A DNA stretch of 64,000 nucleotides from M3007 sp043764095. GTDB lineage: Bacteria > Bacteroidota > Bacteroidia > Chitinophagales > Saprospiraceae. The translations under genes were made by a program, and so were the position numbers. Of this stretch, positions 16,675-26,800 are shown one piece after another. Numbering within the stretch: position 1 is the first letter of the stretch; each line of letters opens with the position of its first letter. The notes under the pieces were generated by a model, which was not told the DNA's origin, ran no database searches, and saw only the letters and a program-made list of their open reading frames with translations. The stretch spans positions 1 through 64,000 of the forward strand of contig JAYUKX010000007.1 in the NCBI GenBank assembly GCA_043764095.1, given 5' to 3'.

Positions 16675-17898
16675 ATGGAATTAGTAAACGGCAAGTATGA
16701 ATTCACGGGTGGCGTGAATCCGCTCGATCTTTGCAAAGAGTACGGCACACCATTATATGTATATGATGCGGCTGTGATGGCGCGCCAGTATCGTCGCATT
16801 ACGGCGGCATTTCCTTACCCAAATTTGAAAATCCATTACGCCTGTAAAGCGCTGACAAATATCCATGTTTTGCAATTTTTCAGGGGATTAGGTTCTAGTC
16901 TCGATTGTGTGTCGATACAGGAGATTCAAATGGGGATCATGGCTGGTTATGAGCCAAAAGACATTTTATACACGCCTAATTTTGCAGGTGTGGATGAATT
17001 TGAAGAAGCGGTTGAATTAGGTGTAAAAATCAATATTGACGCGATTCCTATGCTCGAAAACTGGGGACTAAACCATCCAAATGTGCCTGTATGTATTCGG
17101 ATCAATCCGCACTTGATGGGCGGCGGGAACGACAAAATTAGCGTAGGCCATATTGATTCTAAATTTGGCATTTCGATCCACCAATTGCCACATGTATTGC
17201 GTATTGTTGAAAGCCAAAAACTAAAAATAAATGGCTTGCATATGCACACCGGCTCGGATATACTGGATGTAGAAATTTTTCTTCGCGGTGCTGATATTCT
17301 ATTGGAAGCGGCCAAAAAATTCCCCGATTTAGAATATATTGATTTAGGAAGTGGCTTTAAAGTACCTTATAAGCCAGAAGATATAGAAACCGATATTGAA
17401 GAATTGGGTGAAAAACTCAGTGCTCGTTTTACTGATTTCTGCAAAGAGTATGGCAGGGATCTTGTGTTAATGTTTGAACCGGGTAAATTCCTGGTGAGTG
17501 AAGCAGGTTATTTATTGGCAAAATGTACTTTGGTCAAACAAACCACTTCTACTTCATTTGTCGGCTTAAATACGGGTTTAAATCACCTGATCCGTCCTAT
17601 GTTTTATGGTTCTTACCACAAAATAGTAAATATAACGGAACCCACTTTTAAGCCAAGGTTATATACAGTTGTGGGAAATATTTGTGAAACGGACACTTTC
17701 GGACACGACCGCCGCATTGCAGAAGTGGTAGAAGGCGACATTATCGCGTTTTACAATGCAGGAGCATACGGCTGGATGATGGCATCTAATTACAATTCAC
17801 GATTCCGCCCTGCGGAAGTGATGATTATGGATGGCAAAGCAAAACTGATCCGCAGGAGGGAAACCTTGGAGGATTTGTTATCGACGCAAATGGTGTAA
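16675..17898 (+). CDS. lysA: Diaminopimelate decarboxylase
   Basis: A 407-residue fold-type III PLP enzyme that makes lysine from meso-diaminopimelate. PLP lysine K58 lies in IHYACKALTN, the glycine-rich phosphate-binding loop in LGSGFKVPY, and the C-terminal barrel carries GNICETDTFG (catalytic Cys-Glu) and FYNAGAYG. Length and motif order match LysA and not ornithine or arginine decarboxylases. It ends the housekeeping run that begins with the STAS gene, 18 bp after the glycosyltransferase. Confidence 0.95.
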   Translation: MELVNGKYEFTGGVNPLDLCKEYGTPLYVYDAAVMARQYRRITAAFPYPNLKIHYACKALTNIHVLQFFRGLGSSLDCVSIQEIQMGIMAGYEPKDILYTPNFAGVDEFEEAVELGVKINIDAIPMLENWGLNHPNVPVCIRINPHLMGGGNDKISVGHIDSKFGISIHQLPHVLRIVESQKLKINGLHMHTGSDILDVEIFLRGADILLEAAKKFPDLEYIDLGSGFKVPYKPEDIETDIEELGEKLSARFTDFCKEYGRDLVLMFEPGKFLVSEAGYLLAKCTLVKQTTSTSFVGLNTGLNHLIRPMFYGSYHKIVNITEPTFKPRLYTVVGNICETDTFGHDRRIAEVVEGDIIAFYNAGAYGWMMASNYNSRFRPAEVMIMDGKAKLIRRRETLEDLLSTQMV

Positions 17899-17916
17899 AA
17901 ACCGTTTTTTACACCA
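17891..17916. terminator. Terminator hairpin overlapping the lysA stop
   Basis: TGGTGTAAAAA (17891-17901) and TTTTTACACCA (17906-17916) form a perfect 11-bp stem with a 4-nt loop, including the lysA TAA. It lies between converging lysA and the CBS gene. There is no long U tract beyond the stem. Confidence 0.55.
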
Positions 17917-17931
17917 CAAACAAAAAGTCCA

Positions 17932-18594
17932 CTAAATACTGAGATAATTCATCAACGAATCGTAGCGCTCTCTAACAGATTCAGAGTAAGCGTCTTCCGC
18001 AAAGGAACGCTTTACGGTAAACCCGTATCGCTCAAGACCAGCTACAATTCGAGAAACATCATCTCGGTTAATTTTCAGGGTTACTTCTATTAATTCAGAA
18101 TCCGGTGTAGAGGTTACAATAGAAGTTAAAATCTTGGCAGATTCTTCTTCTACGCAACGTGCAATAGTTGTCAGAGAATAATCTCGACGATTCATTTCCA
18201 ATATGAGTACGCCTCCTGGCATTGCAAATGCAGTGGTGGTAGCAAAAGTACGCAGCATCATATTTTGAGAAACCATACCCAAATAGTTACCGTCATTGTC
18301 CACTACAGGAATAACAGTAAGTCTATTTTCCCCCATAATCCGCATGATTTCGAAAAGATGCTCATCAGCACGAACGCTAAAGGTGCGCAACATCGAAAAA
18401 TCGTACTCGCTCACCGGGTCGTATAACTTATGATTAAATATGTCCTCTTCAGATAAAATACCCACTAAGCGGGTACCATCTACAACAGGTAAATGCTTCA
18501 CATGGTGATCGCTCAACAGGTGGTAGGCATCGCGTCCTGTCTGCTCAATTTTGAGTGCAGGGATATCATGTGCGATTAACTCAAGTGCCGTCAT
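17932..18594 (-). CDS. Tandem CBS-domain protein
   Basis: A 220-residue soluble protein with two CBS domains (about 1-60 and 70-130, with motifs VKHLPVVDGTRLVGILSEED and LTVIPVVDNDGNYLGMVSQN) that typically bind adenine nucleotides. They are followed by an ACT-like C-terminal segment (about 140-215). No catalytic domain is present, so it is probably an energy or ligand sensor acting on another protein. It has its own divergent promoter (18652-18680). Confidence 0.85.
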   Translation of the reverse strand: MTALELIAHDIPALKIEQTGRDAYHLLSDHHVKHLPVVDGTRLVGILSEEDIFNHKLYDPVSEYDFSMLRTFSVRADEHLFEIMRIMGENRLTVIPVVDNDGNYLGMVSQNMMLRTFATTTAFAMPGGVLILEMNRRDYSLTTIARCVEEESAKILTSIVTSTPDSELIEVTLKINRDDVSRIVAGLERYGFTVKRSFAEDAYSESVRERYDSLMNYLSI

Positions 18595-18651
18595 AAGTGT
18601 ATAACGTTTAAAAAGGATTTCTGTTTTTATTTGTGTTTATAAATACTTGGG

Positions 18652-18680
18652 CAAACATACAATTAAATCCATTACTGCAA
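18652..18680 (-). promoter_or_regulatory. Promoter of the CBS-domain gene
   Basis: On the minus strand TTG (18680-18678), 18 nt, then TATGTTTG (18659-18652) match TTG-N17-23-TAnnTTTG. The start codon is about 58 nt downstream. Confidence 0.6.
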
Positions 18681-18685
18681 TAATA

Positions 18686-19894
18686 ATGCCATCACAAAGA
18701 GCACTTTTTTTACAACATGTCGCACAAACGTCTCCCGCACCGCTAGGATTGGAGATTGAATCAGCAGAAGGCGTGTATTTATACGACAAAAATGGCAAGT
18801 CCTACCTCGATTTTATCGCAGGTATTGGCGTTAGTAGCCTTGGTCACAGGCACCCCGATGTACAGGCCGCAGTAGAGGCGCAAGTGAAAAAATATTGGCA
18901 TACGCTGGTGTATGGCGAATATGTTTTAAGTCCACAGGTAGAACTGGCTACTTTGCTCGCTCAGTATTTGCCTGGTTTGGATGCTGTGTATTTTACCAAT
19001 TCAGGTACTGAAGCCACCGAAGGTGCTATGAAACTAGCAAAACGGTACACTGGTCGCTCTAATTTTGTGGCTTGTAGGTACGCTTATCACGGCGGAACTC
19101 AAGGGGCTATTAGTTTAATGAATCCTACTTATTTTACGGCACCTTATTACCCATTGCTTCCGGGTATCAGGCATATTGATTTTAACGACGATACTGCTTT
19201 TGAGCACATTGACCACACGACGGCTGCGGTTATTATCGAAACGGTTCAGGCCGAATGGGGTATTCGATCTCCCCGACCCGAATGGATCAAGGCTTTGCGC
19301 GAGCGTTGCACTGCGACTGGTACTTTGCTTATTTTGGACGAGATACAGGCGGGGTGTGGCCGTACAGGTACATTGTTTGCTTTTGAACAGTACGATATAA
19401 AACCAGATATTCTACTGCTCGCTAAAGGATTTGGCGGTGGTATGCCTATTGGAGCGTTTATTGCGCCTCGATCAATTATGGAAGTACTGAGTTATGAACC
19501 TGTGTTGGGGCATATTACTACTTTTGGGGGACATCCAGTGTCTGCGGCAGCGGCTTTGGCTACATTGAAGGTGTTAACCACATCTGATTTGATCGCTCAA
19601 GTACCCATGAAGAGGGATCTGATTTTGGAACTACTTAAACATCCTGACATTGTGGAGATCAGGCACGCTGGTTTGTGGATGGCTGTCGATTTAGGCTCGG
19701 GAGAAAAGGTAAGAAGGGTTATTGCACACTGCCTCGAAAATGGATTGATCACGGATTGGTTTTTGTTTAATGACGCTTCACTGCGTATTGCGCCGCCGCT
19801 TACTATTACGGAGGAGGAGATTAGGGTGGCTTGTGGGATTATTTTGAAGGGGTTGGATGCAGTGCCATCTGGTCATTTCGGCTTCGCTCAATGA
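18686..19894 (+). CDS. Class-III aminotransferase (acetylornithine/ornithine aminotransferase-like)
   Basis: A 402-residue PLP enzyme. Motifs are FTNSGTEATEGAMKLAKR, the LILDEIQAGCGRTG segment and PLP lysine in LLAKGFGGGMPIGAF. It resembles ArgD/ornithine aminotransferases, but no arginine genes are adjacent, so the substrate is unassigned. The start is at MPSQRALFLQHVAQ. The longer ORF from 18647 overlaps the divergent CBS promoter. Its last codons (about 13 residues after the conserved fold, ending GHFGFAQ) are encoded inside a 25-bp-arm palindromic repeat, and the stop TGA lies in the right arm, so the natural C-terminus has apparently been replaced or extended by the repeat. Confidence 0.88.
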   Translation: MPSQRALFLQHVAQTSPAPLGLEIESAEGVYLYDKNGKSYLDFIAGIGVSSLGHRHPDVQAAVEAQVKKYWHTLVYGEYVLSPQVELATLLAQYLPGLDAVYFTNSGTEATEGAMKLAKRYTGRSNFVACRYAYHGGTQGAISLMNPTYFTAPYYPLLPGIRHIDFNDDTAFEHIDHTTAAVIIETVQAEWGIRSPRPEWIKALRERCTATGTLLILDEIQAGCGRTGTLFAFEQYDIKPDILLLAKGFGGGMPIGAFIAPRSIMEVLSYEPVLGHITTFGGHPVSAAAALATLKVLTTSDLIAQVPMKRDLILELLKHPDIVEIRHAGLWMAVDLGSGEKVRRVIAHCLENGLITDWFLFNDASLRIAPPLTITEEEIRVACGIILKGLDAVPSGHFGFAQ

Positions 19895-19914
19895 CCAGAT
19901 GGCACTGCATCCAA
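19853..19914. repeat. Large perfect inverted repeat at the aminotransferase 3' end
   Basis: Two 25-bp arms (19853-19877 and 19890-19914), perfectly complementary, surround a 12-nt centre TCGGCTTCGCTC. The core reads CATTTCGGCTTCGCTCAATG and matches a second, diverged copy inside the nth 3' end. It can act as a strong hairpin at the end of the transcript and also encodes the last residues of the aminotransferase. Confidence 0.8.
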
Positions 19915-19940
19915 AATCCGTTGTATGCCATACTTCTGAA

Positions 19941-20047
19941 TTTGTTATTATTTCCTAACCCAAAGTGAGCATATTCACCTAGATTTCATTGTCCAATACG
20001 ATTTTTGATTTGTTATTATTTCCTAACTAAAAGTGAGCATATTCACT
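19941..20047. repeat. Two 39-bp direct repeats containing a short palindrome
   Basis: Copies at 19941-19979 and 20009-20047 share TTTGTTATTATTTCCTAAC followed by AAAGTGAGCATATTCAC, with about three mismatches. Each holds GTGA-N6-TCAC. The second copy includes the nth stop codon. Their role is unknown. Confidence 0.7.
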
Positions 20048-20774
20048 TATTGGCTTTTCTGCCCCGGTCATTGAGCGTAGTCGAAATGGGTGGGGCAGAA
20101 ATGCCGTGAATTGAACAAATAGGGCATTTCCCAGCATCATGTCCACGTGCTGGACAATATTCCCTTCCAAAAAATATGATTTGCAAGTGTAATTTATTCC
20201 ACGTTTCTTTCGGGAACAATGCTTTTAGGTCTTTTTCTGTGGTTTCTACGTTTTTACCATTTGTTAAGCCCCAGCGTGTTGCTAGTCGATGAATATGCGT
20301 ATCGACTGGGAATGCAGGGTGGCCAAAGCCTTGTGACATAACGACAGAGGCAGTTTTATGGCCTACACCTGGCAATGCTTCCAATGCTGCCCAATCCTCC
20401 GGCACCGATCCTCCATGCTGATCGATTAAGATATGCGATAATTCAAAAATAGCCTTGGATTTTTTTGGTGAAAGGCCGCAAGGTTTGATAATTTCCCGTA
20501 TTTCTTCTACCGATAACTTGACCATATCATAAGGATTATCGGCTTTTTCGAATAAAAATGGCGTTACCTGATTGACCCTTACATCCGTACACTGTGCGGA
20601 TAATAACACAGCTACCAAGAGCGAATAATGGTCTTTATGGTCGAGAGGAATGGGTACCTCGGGATACAAGGCTTCCAAAATCACCGCGATTGCTGTTGCT
20701 TTTTCTTGTAATTTTTTTGCCCCTTTTGCCAAAATGATATAGATCTTTTTGCAACTCGTAAGTTTTGCGAACAT
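20043..20774 (-). CDS. nth: Endonuclease III (DNA glycosylase/AP lyase)
   Basis: A base-excision repair enzyme for oxidised pyrimidines, 243 residues. The helix-hairpin-helix LEALPGVGHKTASVVMSQGF carries the catalytic lysine, and the catalytic aspartate is in FPVDTHIHRLATRWG. The C-terminal iron-sulfur site is not canonical: only three cysteines (CPARGHDAGKCPIC) with unusual spacing, and serine where a fourth ligand would fall. The last 17 or so residues are encoded by a palindromic repeat (20057-20100), so the tail is probably not part of the ancestral protein. The N-terminus is about 20 residues longer than typical, and an internal start is possible. Confidence 0.9.
   Translation of the reverse strand: MFAKLTSCKKIYIILAKGAKKLQEKATAIAVILEALYPEVPIPLDHKDHYSLLVAVLLSAQCTDVRVNQVTPFLFEKADNPYDMVKLSVEEIREIIKPCGLSPKKSKAIFELSHILIDQHGGSVPEDWAALEALPGVGHKTASVVMSQGFGHPAFPVDTHIHRLATRWGLTNGKNVETTEKDLKALFPKETWNKLHLQIIFFGREYCPARGHDAGKCPICSIHGISAPPISTTLNDRGRKANK
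20057..20100. repeat. Palindromic repeat inside the nth 3' coding end
   Basis: TTCTGCCCC (20057-20065) and GGGGCAGAA (20092-20100) form a 9-bp perfect stem around GGTCATTGAGCGTAGTCGAA. This core is the reverse complement of the family seen at 19853-19914 (CATTTCGNCTNCGCTCAATGACC). It encodes residues near the end of nth (region APPISTTLNDRG). Confidence 0.65.
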
Positions 20775-20813
20775 ACGAGTTGCTATTTATGGATTACGAT
20801 GTTTGCTCGTTTA

Positions 20814-22328
20814 TTAATGCTTGAAATGCCTAAAACCTGTCATTACCATCGCCATATTAAATTTATCACAAACATCAATTGTATCTTGGTCTTTCACAGA
20901 ACCTCCTGGTTGGATGACTGCGGTGATGCCCGCCTCGTGTGCGATTTCTACGCAATCGGGGAATGGGAAAAATGCATCGGAGGCCATAACAGCACCGTTA
21001 AGATCAAAACCGAATGCTTTGGCTTTCGCGATTGCTTGCCGGAGTGCATCCACGCGAGAAGGTTGGCCACAACCCATACCTATTAATTGGCGCTCTTTAA
21101 TGAGGGCAATACCATTGGATTTGAGGTGTTTTACGCATTTAACAGCAAAAATCAATTCACCCACTTCTTTGGGTGTAGGCTGGCGTTTGGTTACTGTTCT
21201 TAAGTCTGCTTCTGTCTCTGTTTTTAGATCTGCATCTTGTTCTACTACGCCGTTTAATAAAGAGCGGAAATTACGTTTTTTTATTTCAAACGTATTGATT
21301 TTCAGCAAAATGCGCTGATCTTTCTTTTTCAACAACTCTAAAGCATCCGGGGCGAAATCGGGTGCGATAAGTACCTCATAAAAAAGTTTATTGATCTGCT
21401 GAGCCGTAGCCAAATCCACAGTAGTATTACAGATAAAAATACCGCCAAATGCAGAAGTAGAATCGCAAGCCAATGCTGCTTCCCATGCTTCTAAAAGGGT
21501 ATGGCGGCGTGCAATACCACAGGCATTGGTATGTTTCAAAATGGCAAAACAGGGTTTGCCCACTTGGAACTCGCGCATCAATTGAACAGCGGCATCGATG
21601 TCAACCAAGTTATTATATGAAATGGCTTTTCCGCTTAATTTATCAAAAATTCGCTCAAATTCGCCAAAAAACACCCCTGACTGGTGTGGATTTTCGCCAT
21701 AACGAAGAATATCAGAGCGATGGATCGAATATTTAAAGGAAATATCGGTGGTGCCTTCGTTGAACCAATTATAGATGGCAATATCGTAATTAGAACTTAC
21801 CTTAAAAGCACGACGCGCCAATTCACGGCGGTCGTCCATGGTTATTTCAGTGCCTTTTTCCGACAGCAGATCCAAAAATATTTTGTATTCTTCTTTGGAA
21901 GCAATGACAGATACATCCTTAAAATTTTTGGCAGCAGCACGAATCAAAGAAACACCTCCAATATCAATTTTTTCGATAATTTCGGTTTCGTCATTTGTGC
22001 TCGCTACCGTATCTTCAAAAGGATATAGATCCACAATAACACAATCAATTTCGGGGATATTATATTCGATTAATTGCTCTAAATGACCCGCTTCACGCCT
22101 AGCCAATATACCACCAAATACAGCGGGATGTAGGGTTTTTACACGCCCATCCAATATGCTTGGGTAGCCCGTTAAAGATTCTACCGAAGTAACTGGGATA
22201 CCCAATTTTTCGATATAAGATTGAGTGCCGCCTGTACTATACAATTGTACATTTAACTCGTGTAAGCGGCGGATAATAGGTTCTAGGCCGTCTTTTGAAA
22301 AGACGGAAATTAGTGCAGATCGAAGCAT
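20814..22328 (-). CDS. purH: Bifunctional AICAR formyltransferase / IMP cyclohydrolase
   Basis: Catalyses the last two steps of IMP synthesis. The 504-residue protein has the N-terminal MGS-like cyclohydrolase domain (ALISVFSKDGLEPIIRRLHE, then YSTGGTQSYIE) and the C-terminal formyltransferase domain with the catalytic Lys-His in ILKHTNACGIA and a terminal MVMTGFRHFKH. The start at MLRSALISVF was preferred over an upstream in-frame ATG because the TACCTTTG promoter box at 22362-22355 lies between them. It sits alone, immediately downstream of the secreted P-domain gene. Confidence 0.95.
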   Translation of the reverse strand: MLRSALISVFSKDGLEPIIRRLHELNVQLYSTGGTQSYIEKLGIPVTSVESLTGYPSILDGRVKTLHPAVFGGILARREAGHLEQLIEYNIPEIDCVIVDLYPFEDTVASTNDETEIIEKIDIGGVSLIRAAAKNFKDVSVIASKEEYKIFLDLLSEKGTEITMDDRRELARRAFKVSSNYDIAIYNWFNEGTTDISFKYSIHRSDILRYGENPHQSGVFFGEFERIFDKLSGKAISYNNLVDIDAAVQLMREFQVGKPCFAILKHTNACGIARRHTLLEAWEAALACDSTSAFGGIFICNTTVDLATAQQINKLFYEVLIAPDFAPDALELLKKKDQRILLKINTFEIKKRNFRSLLNGVVEQDADLKTETEADLRTVTKRQPTPKEVGELIFAVKCVKHLKSNGIALIKERQLIGMGCGQPSRVDALRQAIAKAKAFGFDLNGAVMASDAFFPFPDCVEIAHEAGITAVIQPGGSVKDQDTIDVCDKFNMAMVMTGFRHFKH

Positions 22329-22354
22329 CTTTAATGAATAAGTAAAAATTTTCG

Positions 22355-22386
22355 CAAAGGTAAACAGAATTTCCAATCACTGGCAA
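22355..22386 (-). promoter_or_regulatory. purH promoter
   Basis: On the minus strand TTG (22386-22384), 21 nt, then TACCTTTG (22362-22355) match the Bacteroidota consensus. The -33 region falls in the last codons of the upstream gene. The leader to ATG 22328 is about 20 nt. Confidence 0.65.
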
Positions 22387-23417
22387 GTACAATTAGCATC
22401 TGTCAAAGAAATAGTCTGAACCACAAGACTACCTACAGGCGTACCTGGCGGGGCACAAATAGTTATCGGGGCAGCATTGGATGTAAATACCTGTGTAAAA
22501 GTTTGCATGACATTATTAGAGGCAGTTACTTTATATTCGAGGGAAAAAGGGGGCACGCCTGTAAAACTGGTATTAAAAATCAAACAATTGCCAGGGCAAA
22601 GATCCGTTGTAGATGCTGTAAACGTGACAGATGGTAATGGTTTCAGAGTAACCAATACGTCGTCGGTACTAGAACCACACCCAGCGGTAGTTACTGTTAC
22701 CGTATAGGTGGTATTCATCATTGTATTCACCGTAGTGGAAGCCGTCGTAGCACCATTACTCCATAAATAAGTACCTCCACCGGTCGCAACAAGCGTAGTG
22801 GACAGTCCTGGACAAATAGCAACATCTGGGCCTGCATTGGCTATTGGTGGTGTACCATTTAGGTTAAAAGTTATAGACCAACTAAGTAGTTCACCGATAT
22901 CTGCGATAACATAATCATTGATATTTAGTATCCAGTTGCCATCTGCAATAGTACCATTGTATGTACTTGCAAAGGTAAATGTACCTAATGGTGGTACATT
23001 ATTAAAAGCCAAACTCGCATTTCGTCCTTCTGGTCGGAAATCACCTGTGAATGGTGGCGTGCCTGTGGTGATAAAAGCACCAGCATCATCCGAGAAGACC
23101 GTATTAGTATAGTTGTTTCCAGCACCGCCATTGCTTGTAGATAGTTCAAGTATTTGCCCACCCGGTCCAATTAAGTGTATAGCAATATCGCCTACCCAAG
23201 AATGTAAAAGATTAATCGTCACATTCTCAATCGTAACACACCCGCCAATTAAACCTATTCCACTCACTGAACAGGGTGACTGAGTAACACCAATAGTTTG
23301 GGCTGGAGCACCCGGAGGTATAGGCAAATTACCCGTTCCATTAAACGTAATCAATTGGGCGTTTAAACGACCCAAAGAGAGCAAAAAAAGTACAAAAAAT
23401 AAGTATTTATCATCCAT
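22377..23417 (-). CDS. Secreted protein with a proprotein-convertase P domain, probably C-terminally truncated
   Basis: A 346-residue exported protein. After a signal peptide (about 1-20, ending GRLNAQ) comes a P/Homo-B-like beta-sandwich domain (about 25-190; VTINLLHSWVGDIAIHLIGP, then DGNWILNINDYVIADIGELL). A Ig/PKD-like segment starting ADAGPD-like (ANAGPDVAICPGLSTTLVATGG) follows, then the start of a further repeat, ending abruptly at TDANCTCQ. No T9SS sorting domain is present, though such proteins in this phylum usually carry one. The stop lies next to the purH promoter, so the 3' part may have been lost. The P domain is not a catalytic unit by itself. Confidence 0.75.
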   Translation of the reverse strand: MDDKYLFFVLFLLSLGRLNAQLITFNGTGNLPIPPGAPAQTIGVTQSPCSVSGIGLIGGCVTIENVTINLLHSWVGDIAIHLIGPGGQILELSTSNGGAGNNYTNTVFSDDAGAFITTGTPPFTGDFRPEGRNASLAFNNVPPLGTFTFASTYNGTIADGNWILNINDYVIADIGELLSWSITFNLNGTPPIANAGPDVAICPGLSTTLVATGGGTYLWSNGATTASTTVNTMMNTTYTVTVTTAGCGSSTDDVLVTLKPLPSVTFTASTTDLCPGNCLIFNTSFTGVPPFSLEYKVTASNNVMQTFTQVFTSNAAPITICAPPGTPVGSLVVQTISLTDANCTCQ

Positions 23418-23810
23418 AGCAATAAAATATAATTTTACGTTTTTGAATTAACCTGAATTGTTTATCATTTGTTTAGCCACTATACCAAATTAGTAATGCT
23501 TAGTAAAATTTAGGCAAAATTACAGTATTTTGCACCATATTGTAAACTTGTTTTTTAGGCTGGATAAACGGCAGCCGGAAATTGTATAACTAACAGGATC
23601 CAGTGTATCAACCGTCAAGTTTGGAGGCAACAACCCTTCTTTTACAGTTAAATTACCGTTAATTACCGCTGTTTATCTACAAATTCACTTGAATTTTAAG
23701 AACTTGTATATTTTCGCCCCTGTTTCTTGCGTTATGCAGCGGCTTTCATACAAAGCCACCTTAACAAATAGTACATTCACGTTTCATTTCATATAAAAAT
23801 CCAACTCAGC
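23418..23810. other. Divergent intergenic region
   Basis: AT-rich, with no ORF of note. On the plus strand TATATTTTCG around 23707-23716, about 95 nt before the TPR gene, resembles a weak TAnnTTTG box. I see no hairpin with a U tract and no RNA gene. Confidence 0.4.
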
Positions 23811-26800
23811 ATGAACCTTCGGATAGGCATTTCACTATGTTGTTTTTTAGTTGCATCCATCCTGCTCCCCGCCCAGCAAACGACGGTTTTCACAGAGGCG
23901 AACCTTTCGTATAAGCGCGGTGTTGATTTCTTTGATCAAGGGCTTTATGGACTCGCCCAAAAGGAATTTCAAGCCGCAATGACCACTTTGCGCCCTGTAA
24001 ACGAGCCGGAATGGCGCGATTTAAAAACCAATGCGGAACTCTACAACGCCCGTTGTGCAGTACGCCTCAACCAACCAGAAGCAGAAAAAGTCGCCCTTGA
24101 CTTTTTACGCGATCAGGCTCCCTCACCAGTTGCAAGCCAAGCAGCACTTGAAATGGGCGATTATTACTTTGGCAAAAAGGCTTACGACAAAGCTTTGGTC
24201 TATTATGATATGGCACCCGCATCTGGGCCACTGCGCGATGAATTGCGTTTCAAAATGGGCTACAGTTATTTTGTTACCAAGAAATTCGCGCAAGCCAAGT
24301 CGATTTTTGCTGGTATTAAGGAAAATACGCGTAGTAAGTTTTATGAAGATGCCAACTACTATTATGGCTGTTGCTCTTTTTATGAAAAACGCTACGATGA
24401 TGCCCTTAAAGCCTTTCAACGCTGCGAAAACTCACAAAAATATAAAGCGGTTATTCCGTATTATATTTGCCAAATAATGTTTGCAAAAGGCCAATACGAT
24501 CAACTTATCACGTATGGCGAACCTAAGGCCAAAAACAAAGATGTCCGCAACCAAGCAGAAATTGCCATGTTGGTTGGTCAGGCCTATTTTGAAAAAGGCG
24601 ATTTTAAAGCCGCTCAAAAATACATGGAATACGCCGCCAATAATGGTGTTAATTTCCGTCCAGCCGATTTTTATCAACTTGGTTATGCCCAATACCAAAA
24701 TGGTTTTTTCAAAAACGCCATTGATAATTTTGAGCAATTGAATAAACAAGACTCTCTTTTGGGTCAAAATGGCTTGTACCACCTCGGTGATTGCTACCTC
24801 CGCCAACGCAATAAAGGCGCGGCCCGAAACGCATTTGGCCAAGCTGCCAGCATGAATTTCGATCCATCCGTTAAGGAAGATGCGTTGATGAACTACGCCA
24901 AATTAAGTTGGGAACTCAAGTACGACCGCGATGCGCTTTCCGCTTTGCAACGTTTTCAACCTCAATCACCTTATTATAACGATGCGCAAGCATTAATGGG
25001 TGAAATTTTCCTTAACACCCGCGATTACGACCGCGCTGTGGGCACTTTGGAAGGCGTAAAGAACCGTAGCCAACGTTTGAACGAAATTTATCAAAAAGTA
25101 TGCTATTTACGTGGCCTCCAATTGTATCAAAACAATCAAAAAGACGAGGCACGGCGTTTCTTTAATAAATCGATGGAACAACCCATTGATCGCCGTTTGG
25201 TTACGTTATGTTCTTTTTGGAATGGTGTACTTTCCAATGAATCTGGTGATTACAAGGGTAGTATTAACCAAATTAATGCCTTTTTGGGTCAAGCGAAGAA
25301 CTATTCCGATTTACCCGACGAGAGCAGCATATTTATGGGGCAATATATCCAAGGGTATAATTACTTAAAACAGGATAACCATAAAGACGCTTTGCCATTT
25401 TTCAAACAATGCGTAGATGGTATCAAAAAGAACCAAAGCCGTATTAATTCGGAGCAAATAACACAAGGTGTCTTGGGCGATGCTATCCTGCGTGCTGGTG
25501 ATTGCCATTTCAAACGCAACCAATACGGTGAGGCGCTCGGTTACTACAACGAGGCTGTTGGCCGCAAATACGATGGTTTTGAATACGCCATTTACCAAAA
25601 AGCAATGATCAAAGGTTTGCAAAAACAGCCAGAAGATAAAATTGCTGGTATGGAAGATCTAATCAATAAATTCCCTAGTAGCCAATTTGTAGATGATGCC
25701 TTGTATCAAATGGGCGTAACTTATATTAGTTTGAATAAGAGTACGCAAGCATTGGCAGCATTTCGCCGAGTGGTAGAAAACTACCGCGGCCGTTCGCCTT
25801 TGATTAATCCTTCTTTGCTCAAATTAGGTTTGATTTCGTACAATGATGGTAACAATTCAGCCGCCATCAACTATTACAAGCAAGTATTTGCCAATAATCC
25901 TGAAAACGATGAGGCAAAGGAAGCATTATCAGCATTGGAGACGATTTATAAAGAAATGAACCGCCCAGATGAGTATTTTGCTTTCTTGGAAACCGTTCCA
26001 GGCTATAAAGTGACTTCTGCTGCGCGTGATAGTGTAACGTACCAAACCGCTGAATACCAATACAATAGAGCACAGTATGCACAAGCCATTGAAGGTTTTA
26101 CCGCTTATTTGACAAAGTATCCAAACGGTCGTGAAGCATTGGCTGCTACCTACTATCGCGGTGATAGTTATGCAGCAACAGGCCGCTATCCAGAGGCGAT
26201 GAAGGATTTGAATGCAGTAGTAACCAAAGGCCCAAGTCGCTATTTCTCTAAAGCGGCTGAAAAAGCAGCGGTAATCGCCTATACGACCTTGAAAGATTAC
26301 GGACAAGCCTTTGAAATGTCGCGTAAATGGGAAGAATCTGCCGCTACTTCGAAAGGTAAATTTGATGCTCAAGTACTCGCGATGGAAAGTGCTTATCGCT
26401 CCAATAATTCAGTAGCCACACAAGAGTACGCTAATAAGGTATTGTCTTCGGGTAGTGCATCGGGTGACCAATTAGCGCGTGGCAACTATTATTTGGCCAA
26501 AATCGCTTATGATCGCAACGATTATGCGCGAGCGTTCCCTTCTTTGAAAAAAGTAACGGAGAATACGCAATCCGAAATTATGGCCGAGGCTTACCACTAT
26601 ATGTGCCAAATTCTTTACCGCCAAAAACAATATGCACAGGCAGAAGAACTCATTTCGACTGCTAACCAAGCCAGCGCCGGTTATGATGATTGGATCGCAC
26701 GCAATATCATTTTGTTATCGGATGTATATGCCGACCAAGGAGATAAAAACAGCGCATTAGCAGCATTGGAAGGTGTTTTGGAGAATTATAGCGGTGGCAA

